Shown: in pieces, positions 1-13,349 of the stretch
Position numbering within the stretch: position 1 is the stretch's first letter
Layout of the letters: the number at the start of each line of letters is the position of its first letter
Program-made: the position numbers and the translations under genes
DNA from: Lingula anatina
Taxonomy: Eukaryota; Brachiopoda; Lingulata; Lingulida; Lingulidae
Direction: 5' to 3'
Assembly: GCF_001039355.2 (NCBI RefSeq)
Contig: NW_019774069.1
Span: 1,099,301-1,161,300 of the forward strand
Length of the DNA: 62,000 bases
Notes under the pieces: generated by a model
Databases searched by the model: none
Told to the model about the DNA's origin: nothing
What the model saw: the letters and a program-made list of their open reading frames with translations, nothing else

Positions 1-1131
1 TAATGAGTAACGAGTAATTAAGAGTGGACGGATTGTGTTATTTCTTACACTGAACAACAACGAAGAGGCTGTTTATAGACCTGATCAGGAGTTGAAATCA
101 ACGCACCAGGACGGAATAAAGGCTTAGAACACAGAGTTTTCTAATTAACGTCTGATATCTTATTTATAAAATTAAGGTTATCAAAATAGATAAAGTGAAA
201 GTGGGCGGATGCTCCTATACATCAATAAATTCTGTATTTACACTTTTGGACGGACTGCACTGATATTGAATTCAAGTTTCACATCGAATATAAGAATCTA
301 AGAATAAACTTTTATATGAAGATATGAAATAACATTCGATAAATTACAACTAGGCTGAAGTCTGAATTTTGACAAAAGCAATCGGTTGGTTCGGTCTCCT
401 TGGAACTACACAAAATTGGTTTATGAGCAACTGATTATCATAAAAATCTTGGATTAAGTGCTCTCATCAATCATTTGGATTACCATCTTGATTACTTGGA
501 CATTTATTTATAGTAAATTCACAATAATTCATTTGCAATTGAAAAAAGCGGCCTAAATTGACTACATTGTGTTTTGTCACCAATGCCGCTATTGGACCTC
601 ATACCACTCGAGATAGAGGAGATAAAAATAAGCATATACAGGTTATACTCTAATAATTAGACTTGAAGTCCTCTGTACATATGAATACCTTGAGTACTGT
701 CTATTGCATTTATTTGCAAGTTTTCTTTTCATTTTTGGTTACCATCTCCCTTTCCTTTACTTTATTATAAAGAACACGAGTTTTGAACATATAAATGACG
801 CTGGCAACTTTATCTCTGCTCCAATAACCATATCTACGAGCTGGCAAAAATCCATAAACTGTTACCTCACAACACAAAGTAAAACAAAGTTATAATAAGG
901 CGATAAGATCACCTTTGAATAACAAAACAAGTCTATTTTTGTCCAAAAAAATAAATGCTCTATCACACCCTGAGCAACTGATCAAAATCAGGTTTTTTGT
1001 CCATCTTTGCGAAATTCGTCCTTAATTCAACTTTCCATCGATAAAAAATGCAGGTGGTATCAACAAATAGAGCACACAGGGGTCCACAGATTTGATCATT
1101 TCCTGTATCTGTTGGAATAACATTTTTTTCT
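1..1131. other. 3' flank of the Kv channel gene, no gene seen
   Basis: AT-rich non-coding DNA downstream of the minus-strand potassium channel. I see no exon, RNA gene or mobile element. Its only feature of note is an AATAAA hexamer on the minus strand (1131-1136) that overlaps the channel stop codon and may or may not serve as a poly(A) signal. Confidence 0.4.
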
Positions 1132-1332
1132 TTATTCCTTTTCCTCTGTGGAGTTGTCTCGCGGACTTGACTGGTTCTGTTCATCGGTGATCACAACTTT
1201 TTCCTCATTGCGTTGCTGTTTTCGTTCTTCCCGCCTTTTATGAATGAGATCCACCTGTCGTCTGCGCTCGTCCATTAGTCGTTGACTCACATTTTTCAGT
1301 CCTGACATAAGCTTGTGGGTCTCAACTTCGAC
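1132..1332 (-). CDS. Kv channel exon 4: charged C-terminus
   Basis: 66 codons plus TAA, phase 0, after acceptor CCTTTCAG. The sequence is highly charged (QRLMDERRRQVDLIHKRREE) and predicted helical, possibly coiled-coil. No channel-specific motif identifies it; assignment rests on the splice sites, frame, and absence of another gene nearby. Confidence 0.7.
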   Translation of the reverse strand, partial: VEVETHKLMSGLKNVSQRLMDERRRQVDLIHKRREERKQQRNEEKVVITDEQNQSSPRDNSTEEKE

Positions 1333-4300
1333 CTGAAAGGTTATGCATAGATTTAAGTATCCAATCTCTTTTGCTACGATTCACTGACCCAAAATATTTA
1401 ATTAAAACGGAATTTGATCGTGTTTTCGATACTTTTTCATTATGCCTAATGTCAGCTCTTGCCATTCTCTCCCAACACTCTATTCAAATGTTTTCAAGAT
1501 CAATTTTAGATACCGCTGGGTCCGAAAGAAACGAAATGGCCTTAATAAAACCCCAGTGTGATTTAATTTTTGTTACTATTGCAGCTGTAAATAATTTTAA
1601 TCAAACAAATAATACTAAATATTATTTTGAGGAAAATGTCATTTATTTAATATTTGTTGTTTATTTTTTATTTTAAAGAAATTATTTTGATATCACCGAT
1701 ATGTGATGTTACAGGTGGCTTTAAAACCTAAGCGTATAACTGCTGAACCCATAAAATGTTTGTACACACAAAATAAATTTCTTCAAACGTGAAAGTGCAC
1801 GCACTCATACAAGTTAAACCAAGTATGATTTCCATTGATTATATATGTTGCCCGTAGACTTTGATAAAAAAGTTTAAAGACACAGGCACATAGGCTTGAC
1901 ACTTACTCTTCGTATGCCTTACCTTGTCTGTGACTGGTACAGCTGACGATGACGACGCTTCATCGGACAATTCTTCTTGTAGATCTTGCAGTATTGCCGT
2001 GTTGTCGGTCAAACTCTCCGTACTCTTTAGGGCGGCAGTTGAAGTGCGACCAGACGGCCGCCGCGATCTCGACTCCTCGAAATTTATTTCTTTTCCAGCG
2101 GCAGGGACCTTGTTGGCATAAATGTTCAAGTTGTTCCTAAATTCCGGTTTGCTGTCCGGTTCAAATTCAACAGTGTGATCAACAGGATCGACGGAACACC
2201 ATGCCTTTTTCTTCTTCGCCTGCGGCATCTGCAGGCGGGATTGTGCGTGCGAGTAATACAGACTGAAGTTGTTAACGACGATAGGCACGGTGAAAGCAAT
2301 CGTAAGAACGCCACATAGCACACAAGCACACCCAATGAAGTAGCCGAGCGCTTCTTTGGGAAACTTGTCTCCATATCCTACTGTTGTCATTGTCACTAAA
2401 GCCCACCAGAACCCAATAGGAATGTTCTTAAAGTTCGACGGTTCTGCATAATAGATGATACTTGCAAATATCAAAACACCGGTGAACAAAAATATCACCA
2501 TCAGCAGTAACTCCTTCGCGCTGACCTTAATGGTGTACACCAATATTTTGAAAGCGCCGTAATGTTTCATAAGTTTGAATACACGCAATATGCGTATGAT
2601 TCTGAACACCACCAAGAATTTCAAAGCAGAATTTGTCGACCCTGGCTCAACGATCTCTCTGATGATATCGATGTAGTTGGGAATCAAACAGATCAAGTCG
2701 ATCAGATTTAAAACCTCTTTCCAGAAAGCCAATTTGGACGGAGCGACAAGAAATCTTGCCAACAGCTCAATGGTAAAGAAACCCACACATACATAATCGA
2801 TGATCGTCATGACTTGTAAAGGAACGCCTTCTACAAACTTTGGTTCTTCAAGGCATACGCACTGTGTATAATCTACCAGCAATGAAGTTGAATTAGAGGT
2901 TGAAGGCTGCTGGAAAAACGGGTGAGTTTCCAGAACGAACACGAGAATGGAGATGCCGACAAACGCCATAGAAATGACAGCATATGCCTGAAATTTGAAA
3001 TGTGCTGTTGTCATTTTCACCCCTTTGATGTTTTAACATTTACAACGTCGTCTTATTGTAGTTACTACTTGCTACTATGACCTAAAACATATTTAAAATA
3101 TCTTGGAGGATTTATATATATACATTTAAAACATTTAAATAGTATATATTAAGACATACGTGGAGCTAAAGACTAACAGTTTTATAATTTTTTTCTGCAC
3201 TATAGTAGTCGTTTTGATAGAAAATAGCATATGCGTAAGTCATTGAAAATAGAGCATAATTGTTTGAGGGTATTTTACTGAATTGTCTCCATCAAAACAA
3301 CCTGCAATCTATCTAGTGTACCTGTACTCCTTTAACACCCACCCTCTCTTTATATAACAAGGACACCATAGAACTTGTGCATTACCTTTGCTGCTCTCGA
3401 AGACTGTGGATCTTCCAGAAACTGCCACAACATTCGCCTCATGGGAGAGAAGTGTTCTGGACACACATCATTCGGACCAAAATTTTCGTCCAGTGCGTCC
3501 AGTGTGTTCTTATGTTCTCGGTAAGAATAGTAATGGCTCCAGCAGCATGTCTCAATGTCTGTCTCATTGAGTCCCCAGTAGTCTAGTTCCTGGGGAACAA
3601 AAAATGCAATTTTACATCTACTGTATGAATAAACAATTTTAACCACATTGAACAGTTTTAGGATTCATTGTTGAGAAAAATGTAAAAACCGTGAAAATGA
3701 CAAGAACAAGGAAAATAAAACTGTGAATCACATAGAAATATAACGTTGCTAGTTTAAATGGGATGTATTGTGCATTATCATTTTGCTGTGCTGTTGGCAA
3801 TTTATAAAGAGACGTGTTACAAGACTTTATTCAAATATTTGTAGAATTTAATAAAGCTATAACTAGATATCCAAATATCAAACGATTTTATCCATGTGTA
3901 TGGGCGCACTCTAATTTACAAGGTGACATCTTCACCTCGAGTACCAGTGTACTGACGGTGACCGTCCTTACCAAGCATACACTTTATGTCACTGTTCTAG
4001 CCTGAACTGAGCTGAGAAAAGCCACTGTCAATAATGCCAGACATTTGCAAACTCACCAAAAATAGTGAAATCGACCTACTTTTAACTTCACAAAAAGGTA
4101 GTCAATATGCACGTATAAAAGATGTTGAAAATTGACACGCACCCATTTGTCGTAAATATTAAAGTATCATTCTTCTAATCTTCTCGTCTGAGTTTCTTTG
4201 TTCAATTTCTTTTTAATCAATAATTAAATGCACCTCTTCCGTATACATGGATGGCTTATTTTTCGTAATTATGATGCTTAAATGCAACTATATTTGCTTG

Positions 4301-5116
4301 ATTTTACGGAAACACAAAGATTGATAAGGCGGATACCGGTAGTACATGCACCTCAAACGTGTATTTTTTGAAGTAGTGTTCCATTACTTATCAATTTAAT
4401 GCGGTTGCCTAGGAACTGCTCGCGCTACAAATAAAAACCGCCGTCCTAGAATTGTGCTCTTTCCTGATATTTGAAACAAATACATTTATAGTATGATCAC
4501 ACTGAAAAAAATCACCAGGCACGGTAAATCGATCGAGAGAGAGGGGGGGGGGCAGGGGGGGAGGGGGAAGGTGAGAGAGCACATAAAAGTAAGAGTTTAA
4601 TATCTTAAATGTTCTAATCTGAAAAATAACTGTTAACGATTATTTCAAACATAATTAATTCCTGCACTTAACAAATCTCCCGAGGGAAACAAAAAGATAA
4701 ATTCATTGAGTCGTGTTCGAATGAACACTTTAATGTACTTGTTAAGCAGATGTTGCGCTATCATCGGTGGAAAATAGATGAGCTGAAATAACAGAAGGAT
4801 GAACAAAAGCCACAGGCGACGTACTGTTTTATGAATACCACAGTGACAACTGATGAATGGTTTAAAGGGAAAACTTATCGCAGTATTGCAAGACTAATGC
4901 AACAGACTGTAGACCTATTCAAAACTACCTTACCAATGCTGGCAGACAAGTTTTTATGTCGTTTTTCTCAGAGAAATTTATCATTTAATGAGAACGTACT
5001 AGTATCAATCAAAAATGTGACGGCCAACAACTGGCAAGGTCACCATTCCCAGGTCGCACATTAGGGCAGCAGACAGTTACTGAGATCTCTCTAGGATGGT
5101 CTAGCTTGTCACACAC

Positions 5117-5164
<48 letters not shown>

Positions 5165-8100
5165 TAATTAGTAGTTTAGGATATTTATTATTACACTCAT
5201 TGACCACTGATTGATTAATTGTTCTTTTAAAGTTTTCAATTACATTAGGTTAAATCTGGAAACGCAGTATCGACTTACTGACATCAGATTATTTCTTTGT
5301 TGTACAAAAAATAGGTGGATAGATTTTCATGTGATTTTTGCCACTGTGGCGCTCTAGGCCAATTGTATCATAAGTTATTTACGGATGACATTATTGGAGT
5401 AGAGTTTTTTATGTTTAAATTCAGGGTTCATTTTACGTCAAGTAAAGTTGATTCAATGTTCCGAAATTCATGTCTAATTTTGTGTTTGACCGGAGCGTGA
5501 ATGGCGGGATCATGTTTGACCACACACGTGAGCAATTAATTGAAGTTATTACATGGTGCATGAACACAGATATGTACATAGTCGATACTGCGGATGTTTT
5601 ATTGATGAACTAAGTACATCTTTTTTCAGTATGGGCGAAATCTATATAGATCAAAAAAGTCCAGCTTTATTATTTCACCCACCCTTTGTTCGTTTTCAAT
5701 CAAAATTGAATTATTTGTTCTTTAAATCGTGAAGATGATAAGCTTATTGATCGTTGCACAATTATGACGTTCTTAATTTGCGCACAGGTGTGCTTTTTAA
5801 CATGGCTGTATTTAACTTGCACATATCTCAGTGCTGGGCCTAACTTTTCTCATGGATTTTCTTTCAGTTTAACTCAGCAAACCAGCAGTTTTTAATACAA
5901 AGATCCGCTGTTTTAATGGCAAGGCATTGGGTTTTATGTAATCGAACTTTTATAAATATGTGAATATATGAAATTTTATTTCACAGGCCCTATATCAAAT
6001 GCCCTTCTCTTTTAAATTGCTAGGCTATCCTCTCACAAAATAAACCGTATCAGAAAATGCCTCACTTCAACAGACAACGAGTTTTACGTCAAAATAAAGA
6101 TATAATGGAACAACCAATTGACGAGGGGATTTGAAAATTTTCAGAGATTCACATTCTTTGAATAATCTTTTAATCAATATGTATTTTTTAACTTTTCATT
6201 TCTTTCTTCTTATTTTTGGCAGTAATGCAAAACTATCAAATAATTATATACACAATAAAGTCCAGTGGAGAAAACCCCGGGGTCAAACAATGCATAAAAG
6301 TCACTAATGTTAATGTAATCTCCTTTTTAGGCTATATTTCTCCTACACAAGAATCCCAATACTCTTGTAAGTCTATAAATTTCGGGTGTATGCCAGTTAC
6401 TATAGATAAATCACTAAAAGCAATACCAGGTGTTGCGTATGCGTGCAGACGACTCATTCCCAATTCGTCACTTAAAAAACAGAGCTTTTGTATCATCTCA
6501 TCACCGCATCTGTTAACATGGTCGTATTTTACCGACCTCGAACAAAAATGTAAATTGATCATTCTTGGAAATCAGGTTCAGGAAATGCATTTGAAGCATT
6601 TTCAACATCTCATCAATATATTACTTGTCTATCTGACCTTTAATCATCTCCACAGTAAGGTCCATTGGGATCAGATGGAACGCGATGGTGACGCGTCTTT
6701 CCTGCATGTCTATGTGTTCAGAGTCATTTTTCTTTAAACACTGAACGGTTACACGTACTGATGAGTTAGCTGACACTCAATCTGTCAGTTATATATGAAC
6801 GAGCACACGTCATGAACTCAAGCCTGGGCCGTCACTTGCCCTTTGGGAAGAAAGTTGTGCAGGGGAACGTTTATCATTTGAATTATTAAAACTAAACCAG
6901 TGAAGTATCTGTCACCCTAACTACTGCCAATTTATATGTTACGTTGTTACAATAACAGTCAATTACCTGGCTATATTTAGATCTATGCTGAGACAGTCTT
7001 CTCTGAGATACTACATTTTTATAATATAAAACGTTACAAAGTACTTGAAGGTTGAATGCACTAATCAGGATCCGGAAACTGCATAGCACGCCGCGCACGA
7101 ACTGAATCAGATTTCTTGATTTATTCTTTTCAATGTTGCCAGACTTTGTGTTTGATTTTGTTAACATTCAGATCTTAATGTATTTGCTGTGATGTACTAT
7201 AATCGCATCCTACATGCCCAAAACAAATGTAGTACGCAGAATTGCCAAATGTGACAACGTCCTAATAAATCTCAATATACTATCGCATGTATTATCATTA
7301 ACATATTTAAAATATACATACATTTTTCCTTTACAGTCTAGAAGATGCAATTAGATTTATAAAAAGGGTATTGCACAGAATAACCTCACTGTCGAACTAC
7401 ACCTCAATATTGTAATTTCCCGTCAAAATAGAGCTGTGATCCCTTGTGTTTTTGTGTCACCATGTTAGCTTTTAAAGGCGACTAAATGTCCGTCACCGTT
7501 AGAAGAAAACTTTATTTTCGCAGAAGCAGGTTTCCGTCACCGAAGGCAACTTTTTCTGTGTTCCTTGACAATAGTCTATTATTTTGCTGGAATTTAGCTT
7601 CGTCGGATACGGGTCGATAGCAAGCTTTTTCTGCATGAGAGAAAAAAAGGAAACTAGGGGGTGTTATTTTATTATTAAAACAAAATGCGCTTAAACGATA
7701 TTATTTATTCAATAGTTAAACTAATTAAAATGAGTATGCCTGAATCAATGTAGTCAACAAACTAACACAACACAACACAATGCAACACAACACAACACAA
7801 CAGAGCAAGTGTGAAAAAAGAAATTATCCGAAAAAAAATTAGGAGAATATGACGCTCTATCATTCAAAATAGTCCTACTTATCGCCGCAAGAAACGTCTT
7901 TTGAATCAAGAAACCATGGCGTTTAATGTATAGGGAAAATAAAAACCATATACACTTTACTTAAATCGTGTTTTGTTTGTAGCCCAAACGCCCTATAGCA
8001 TCATATCACGAAATGTTTTCAAGTGGATGTGTGTTTGTACGATATCTTGGACAGATATCTTGTGTTAAACGTGTATTGACAAGTTTCAGTACATTTAAAC

Positions 8101-10506
8101 AGTCGATATATAGAATCAACTTCTTTTGTTCTACTAATCATTGCACAAATGTCTCTGAAAAAAACATTAAAAATCTATAGTTAGTAAATTTAATCTCAGC
8201 CTATGTTCTTTCTGTTCAAATATGTAAAGAATCAACAAATTTCTTAAATCGGTATTATCAAATATTGAAATGTCTTGAATAAATGTTTTCTGTCATTAAT
8301 ATATTCAACACGCGCACAGATTGAAGTATGAGTGTTAAAATCGGATATACCTTATCAAATATCTAGAGATAATAGATTCCAAAATGAAAAATTACGCGTA
8401 TAAAAAGTCAATTGTAATTAGGACTGCCAAAGCATCATTTTGTTTTCGGGGCACATTTTACTAACAAAAGAATATTCGACAATCATGTTTAAAGTTGGTA
8501 AAACTTAAGTCAATGATATGGCACCGGATCTCTCTCTCTCTCAAAATCTTCACATAAATAAATCTTTTATTCCAGATGTTAGGTAAACTTTGCAAATTGC
8601 GCAATATTTAGATAAAAGATTGTACATATATCTTGTCAAAGTACATATTTGCCGAGACAAGAGGGAAAAAAAAAGAAGATGGGAACGTTAGAAAATGAGA
8701 TTAACTTCAGGGCTTGAAAAACACGTTCAGTTTGTTTTCGATTAACCAGGGAGATGTTTAACTACGTTGTCTGACACAGGCTTTGTTTTAACCGTCTCCC
8801 ACGTGTGCATTGAATGCTTGGTGCCCTGCGGTTAGTAGGACATACGTTCGGATGACTGAGCCGGAGACAGCAGATCCACAGATCTGCGTTCAATGGACGG
8901 CATTGATCGCAGGACGTGTCCGTTGTTGGTCATTTTGCCGTGTGCCTTTAATAAATGCTAAAGCTAATAATAATAACAAGATACTTTTCATGTGTTGTTG
9001 TTCATTTGGGACTCTGAACATAAAGCTTAGCTGATTATTTGAAAATACTTCACCCATGTCTGGTTATCTGTTATCTTTCTAATAACTTAGCTGAACCGTA
9101 GCCAGTGTCACCTTCCTATCGGAACACAAAGTACTTATCGTTAATGAAATTATGTCCCTATTATGTTATACTAATCTTTCATCACACAGAGGTTAAGAAT
9201 AAAAAATATCTATAAATGTGTACTTCAATGACGTATTTTACGGCAAATCCGGGAAACTTTAAAGATGAAAGATATAGATAAAGAAAAAAGTCAAGAATAG
9301 CTGTCCAGTGCTTTCGGAGTTTATCTGTGAAAAAAGAGTGACTTCTGTTGATACTTTTTTTAGAATATCCATACACGTAATATAATAGGCGTTAAAACTG
9401 AATTAAAAATATAATCAGAAATGATAAAAAAAAGAAAGAAGGGTGCGCCCTGCGTGAATGCCGATTCATAGAAATGAAATAAATACAGTGCTTCTAAAGA
9501 ATTTCTTTCAATAGTTATAAATATATACCAAAGTAATTGCTTGTGTCCAAAACAGTATTTTTTCGTGACCATCATTTGTTGCGATAAGAAAAGCAATGGG
9601 AAATGTACACACGAGTCCGATTAAGAGTCTCTGTATAAGGTCGATACCATATGGCTTAAAAGAAGTAATTTTTTCCCGTGATAAAAAGTGTATAATAAAT
9701 TGTAGGTAAACGGTGCCATGACATAATCTGTTTGTCGATATACTAATTACTTGGACAGGAACCAGCGCGTAAGCTATTCATAATAATTGAGTAGATTGCC
9801 AATAAGTCATGCCTGATTTATAAAAACATACAAATGAAAGGGTGAGTAGTAGCAATATATAAAATAGTGGCATTTTAATTTTAAATTCGTGTTTTAAGCG
9901 TATTTAACATATTCTTTATAATCAGAGGGTAAACTGATCAGTTTGTGCGGTGTCCACTGTCAGGTTATCGAGATGAGCTTCAGAATGCTCGAAAAGAACA
10001 TAATATCAACTATTAAGACGCATTTGGTTCTATACAGAAAAAATTCTTAACATTGAAATTTATTTTCCGTAAGCATGATGCGCAACAATCCTGCAAGTGA
10101 GGGTGATTAGGTATCGTTAGGCGACATGAAAAACGAAACAAACAAACGTTCAGGTAACGTTCAGATAGAAAGCAACTGATGGCTGCACAAAACAAAATAA
10201 TTCATTAAAACAACTTACATCATCCATCACATTCCCGCACAAGGTCTGATCCATGTGGAGCTCTCCAACACGGTAGTATTGAAGTATGGTGGCAAACGCA
10301 ATTGGATGACGATCGAAAAAATATTCTTTATTCACCGGGTCGTAACTCTCATCTGCTTCTTGCATATTGGCCAAATGATACAGACGACTTCCAGGAATGG
10401 TTTTCAGGGTACTCAGCCATGTTTCATGCCTATGCCCACCAATATTCAGCGTAATCCTCTTGTCCCCAAATCGTTTATTTTCGCGCTTCTTTTTATCCAA
10501 GGCCAT
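1132..10506 (-). CDS. Voltage-gated K+ channel, Kv3/Shaw type, complete (4 exons, 585 aa)
   Basis: Pore-forming alpha subunit of a tetrameric voltage-gated potassium channel of the plasma membrane. Exons on the minus strand are 10506-10219, 3589-3386, 2987-1923 and 1332-1132; every intron is phase 0 and has GT-AG ends. The joined 585-residue protein has an N-terminal T1/BTB domain (about 18-164), six membrane segments, the filter TVGYGD (366-371) and a basic, Ser-rich cytoplasmic tail. The T1 zinc motif H-x5-C-x20-CC (H84, C90, CC from 111) is complete only when exons 1 and 2 are joined, which confirms that splice. This motif, plus the wording of S1, S4 and S6, places it in the Kv3/Shaw group rather than Shaker. 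The S4 has an R-R-R-K-K ladder at every third residue (293-305). Start chosen at the first ATG ahead of the T1 fold. Odd point: the S6 hinge reads TVP instead of PVP. Exact orthology within the Shaw paralogues is not determined. Confidence 0.92.
1923..2987 (-). CDS. Kv channel exon 3: S1-S6, pore and proximal C-tail
   Basis: One 355-codon exon holds the whole membrane domain. S1 is around 167-183. A glycosylation sequon NST sits at N196 in the S1-S2 loop. The S4 core is RIIRILRVFKLMK (293-305), the filter is TVGYGD (366-371) and S6 carries AFTVPIVVNNF (395-405). The tail is rich in Lys, then Ser/Asp. Reading through the donor at 1922 would add 27 residues before a stop at 1839, so an intron-retained isoform is possible but unsupported. 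Confidence 0.92.
3386..3589 (-). CDS. Kv channel exon 2: second half of T1 and linker to S1
   Basis: 68 codons, phase 0 at both ends, beginning ELDYWGLNETDIETCCW. The double cysteine completes the Kv2-Kv4 type T1 zinc site. It ends in EDPQSSRAAK, the conserved linker just before S1. Acceptor CCCCAG, donor GTAATG. Confidence 0.88.
4541..4580 (+). repeat. G-rich tract, possible G-quadruplex
   Basis: GA repeat running into four or more closely spaced runs of five to ten G on the plus strand, inside Kv intron 1. Confidence 0.55.
5121..5159 (+). repeat. (GA)n microsatellite
   Basis: About 19 uninterrupted GA units followed by a short G run, in Kv intron 1. Confidence 0.9.
7764..7803 (+). repeat. 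(CAACA)n-like pentamer repeat
   Basis: Tandem ACACA/CAACA units with one interruption (ATGCAAC) in Kv intron 1. Confidence 0.85.
10219..10506 (-). CDS. Kv channel exon 1: start codon and first half of T1 domain
   Basis: Encodes residues 1-96, starting MALDKKKRENKRFGDKRITL and running through the tetramerisation fold landmarks NIGGHRHET, FFDRHP and the zinc ligands H84 and C90. The donor is GTAAGT directly after GATGAT. The N-terminus ahead of T1 is short and lacks an inactivation ball. Confidence 0.9.
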
Positions 10507-13349
10507 GCTTAAAGGAAGGAAATGACCGTTGTCCTTTCTGGCAGCGTCTTCCCGTCCTGCGACAGTACTTTTTTGGTGAAAACTGTTTTAATGCGATGGA
10601 TTTCAATATGTTTTGTACATTTGACTATTCACGTTGTAATACGAAGCACAGGCGACGCTCCCCCTAAGAAAGAACGGTAGAAAAGGAGATGAGACTTAAA
10701 GGTACGCGTTACTTGAAGCTGATTGTAAGTGCCTACTTATCTAGTAAAACTTTTCTTAATGTTGAAATCCAAGAAGGAATACCGAGTTTACACATTGCTC
10801 TCTACACCTACTCGTGGGCTTATACACGTGAGTTAGATACTTAAAACAAGCTGTGGACCCTCTTGTTGTTTCGAAAGTGTAAAATTGTCCATCTGGAAGA
10901 TATCTCAAAATCCACTGAACTATTTACAAAGTCTAACAGAAATTTTGTAACTTAAATCTTAAGTGACGCCTTACTCCGTCAAATTTACCGATAGAGTCAT
11001 GGCACCAGTCGTCCCGTGTGCGGTGTCAGTGGCACTCGTATAGTAGTCGTACACATCTGCCAGAGACGACGTTTTTCACAGCGCGGTCCTTGTCTCTCGG
11101 GTCGATGTAGTCGCTGTCGTCATTGCCCTGATCGACTGGTTGCCACTTGGAGTGTTCCATTATTAAAATCAGGTAAAGGATATAGTTTCACGGCTCGCTG
11201 CACCCGACAAGTAGAAATATTGATACCTTAATTGAAGTTAATGAATTATTCCTGACCCTTTTGTTTTGATCGTTAAGATATGTAGTTATGCAAAACAATC
11301 TTTGTCTGGAATAAATCTTTATCATTTATGTAGAATAAAGAGTCTACCTATTTGTTTTGAAGCGATTTTGCATTATATTCAATGATGATGAAAACTATTC
11401 CATATCTTGTTAATGTAATTGTTAATTTCTGTGGTCAGCACCTTTCGACATAAATATTCACCCTATTCACCTTATTACGTAAATATTTTTCTTTTCTGTC
11501 TTTTAAAAATGTCGAACAGATTGTACGTGAATTTTGAAAAGCACAGTTATCTAATCGTATGCTTGTGTTTTGGAGAGGGTGGAGAATCATACTTCACTAG
11601 AGGCATTAAGGAATTTAGTTAAAGATTTAACTTTCAATTTCTTCAGGGGGCGGGCTGATACTTGAGAGTTGGTACATATAAGCAAGAGTGGGCAATTCTC
11701 TCCATGTTAACGGGTTTCAGCCCACTAGCGGGACTCAAAAGAACCTAAATGATACGCAGTTTTCGTGTAGTAGCAGAAAATCGAATGTCGCAATTCAATA
11801 ATAACATTTACACTAACACGGCTGTCAACAATGGCGTTTCTAACACCAACCATTGCCAAGTCTCCTGATCTATTATAATCACTAAGAGTGTCAATATTAA
11901 ACATGGGAGCCTATTGAAGCTCTGTTTAGTTACCGATTCCATACAAACATAATAACGAAGAGAAGATCGAAGTATGAACCTGCAATTTGCAGTGAGGATC
12001 CAATTTTACTACCTGGGGAATCACTAAATACCCCGTCGTTTACAATAAAAAAGGACAGGTAAAAAGGCTGATTGATTCAGGGTTGCTTTTAGTAAGCAAG
12101 GTGGATATCAATTTCAAGGTAATTTCTAAATCGATCTCACCAGTTGAATTAAGTCGGGTTTATTGTCTGCACAGGAACGACATAACAACAGTTCTTTTTG
12201 TCCAACTGCCGCACCAGTGTCTCACATAAGTGCCTTTTTATATGCAAACGAAATCTCCAGAGCAAAACCGTTAAAAAACAGGCAGACACATATAATGTTC
12301 ATCACTTGCAGGAACCAAAATGTTTACTTTGAAATTGACACGCTTCAAATGGAATATTGAATATAGGACTTCCATGCGACATGTGAAAGAATAACATTGA
12401 TGAAAAAATTAATAATACACTGCTCGGCATTAATTTCCACACCCGCGTTTAGCTGGTCACAACCACCAGGACGTCAAACTCAACAACCACAATTGACATG
12501 CTATTCCAGACTTTAATAGACGTTTCATTACATTAATGAAAAACAGCTCAAACGCCGTTTTAACTTGTTTTAACAAATAATTTCACAAAAATTCGTCGAT
12601 GAACATTTTTGTTTAGAGCATGTTCTATATATCATATGTGGTCAGTTAGTTTTGCAGGACAATATTCTAAGTCTATAGAAATGGTTTAAGGAAGACTTCA
12701 TTTTCACAAACACTTATGAAGACAAATGAAATATGGTTCATAGCGTCATCAAGAAAACCCAGGCACACACCTTCCAATTATGGACATTCTTATGCTCCCA
12801 TTTCTCCTAAAAAGAATACCGTCTTCGTTTAGTAAAATTCAAGAAATAAGAATCTATAATAAGGAAGTACCAGAAAATTGTCGCCAGGAAATTCTCCTGC
12901 ATTTCTTTAACGCACTTCCGAACTGGGATTTCAATCATTGATCTGAAACTATTATAACCCCCACTTACATAAATATAACCAAAATTTCTTATTTTATAAA
13001 GAGAAACCAAAATATCGGAATATTTGTAAGCATACAAATTAACAGGGCAGTCACTTTCACTTTCAATCTGTGAAGTCTAGCAATATATCTTACTGTGAAA
13101 CGGTGAGGCTGGTTGGAATCAATTGCAAGCATAGTCAGTGTTTGAGAATATATATATTGTATAAATAGCTGCCCCATCTACCAAAAATATCTTCATAAAA
13201 ATTGTCCTATAAAAATCAATTCAGAAAAGTCATTAGTGATTACTTCCAATTTAGCCAGGTATTACAGGTTGTTTCTGGCAAAAGAGTTGATGTTTTAAGT
13301 AACCCTGAATTTTCTTGAAAAAGTTTATCAATAGCAATCTAATCTGGTG
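10507..13349. other. Intergenic: upstream of Kv channel, downstream of EIF3J
   Basis: Between two minus-strand genes. It must hold the Kv 5' UTR and promoter and the EIF3J 3' UTR, but I see no clear TATA box, no CpG island and no additional exon. Open frames here are short and lack family features. Confidence 0.5.

Larger units (their letters stand above)
3590..10218 (-). other. Intron 1 of the Kv channel gene (6.6 kb)
   Basis: Splits the T1 domain. It contains simple repeats (G-rich near 4540, GA near 5120, CAACA near 7764) and several chance open frames without family features. I see no nested gene. Confidence 0.75.

Noticed and set aside
2988-3020. Upstream Met as an independent start for the Kv membrane exon
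   Set aside because: It lies upstream of a good acceptor at 2988-2989, and the T1 exons join in phase.
6216-6737. 173-codon open frame on the plus strand and an antisense frame inside it
   Set aside because: Lies in Kv intron 1, has no family features or good splice context, and composition fits chance in AT-rich DNA.
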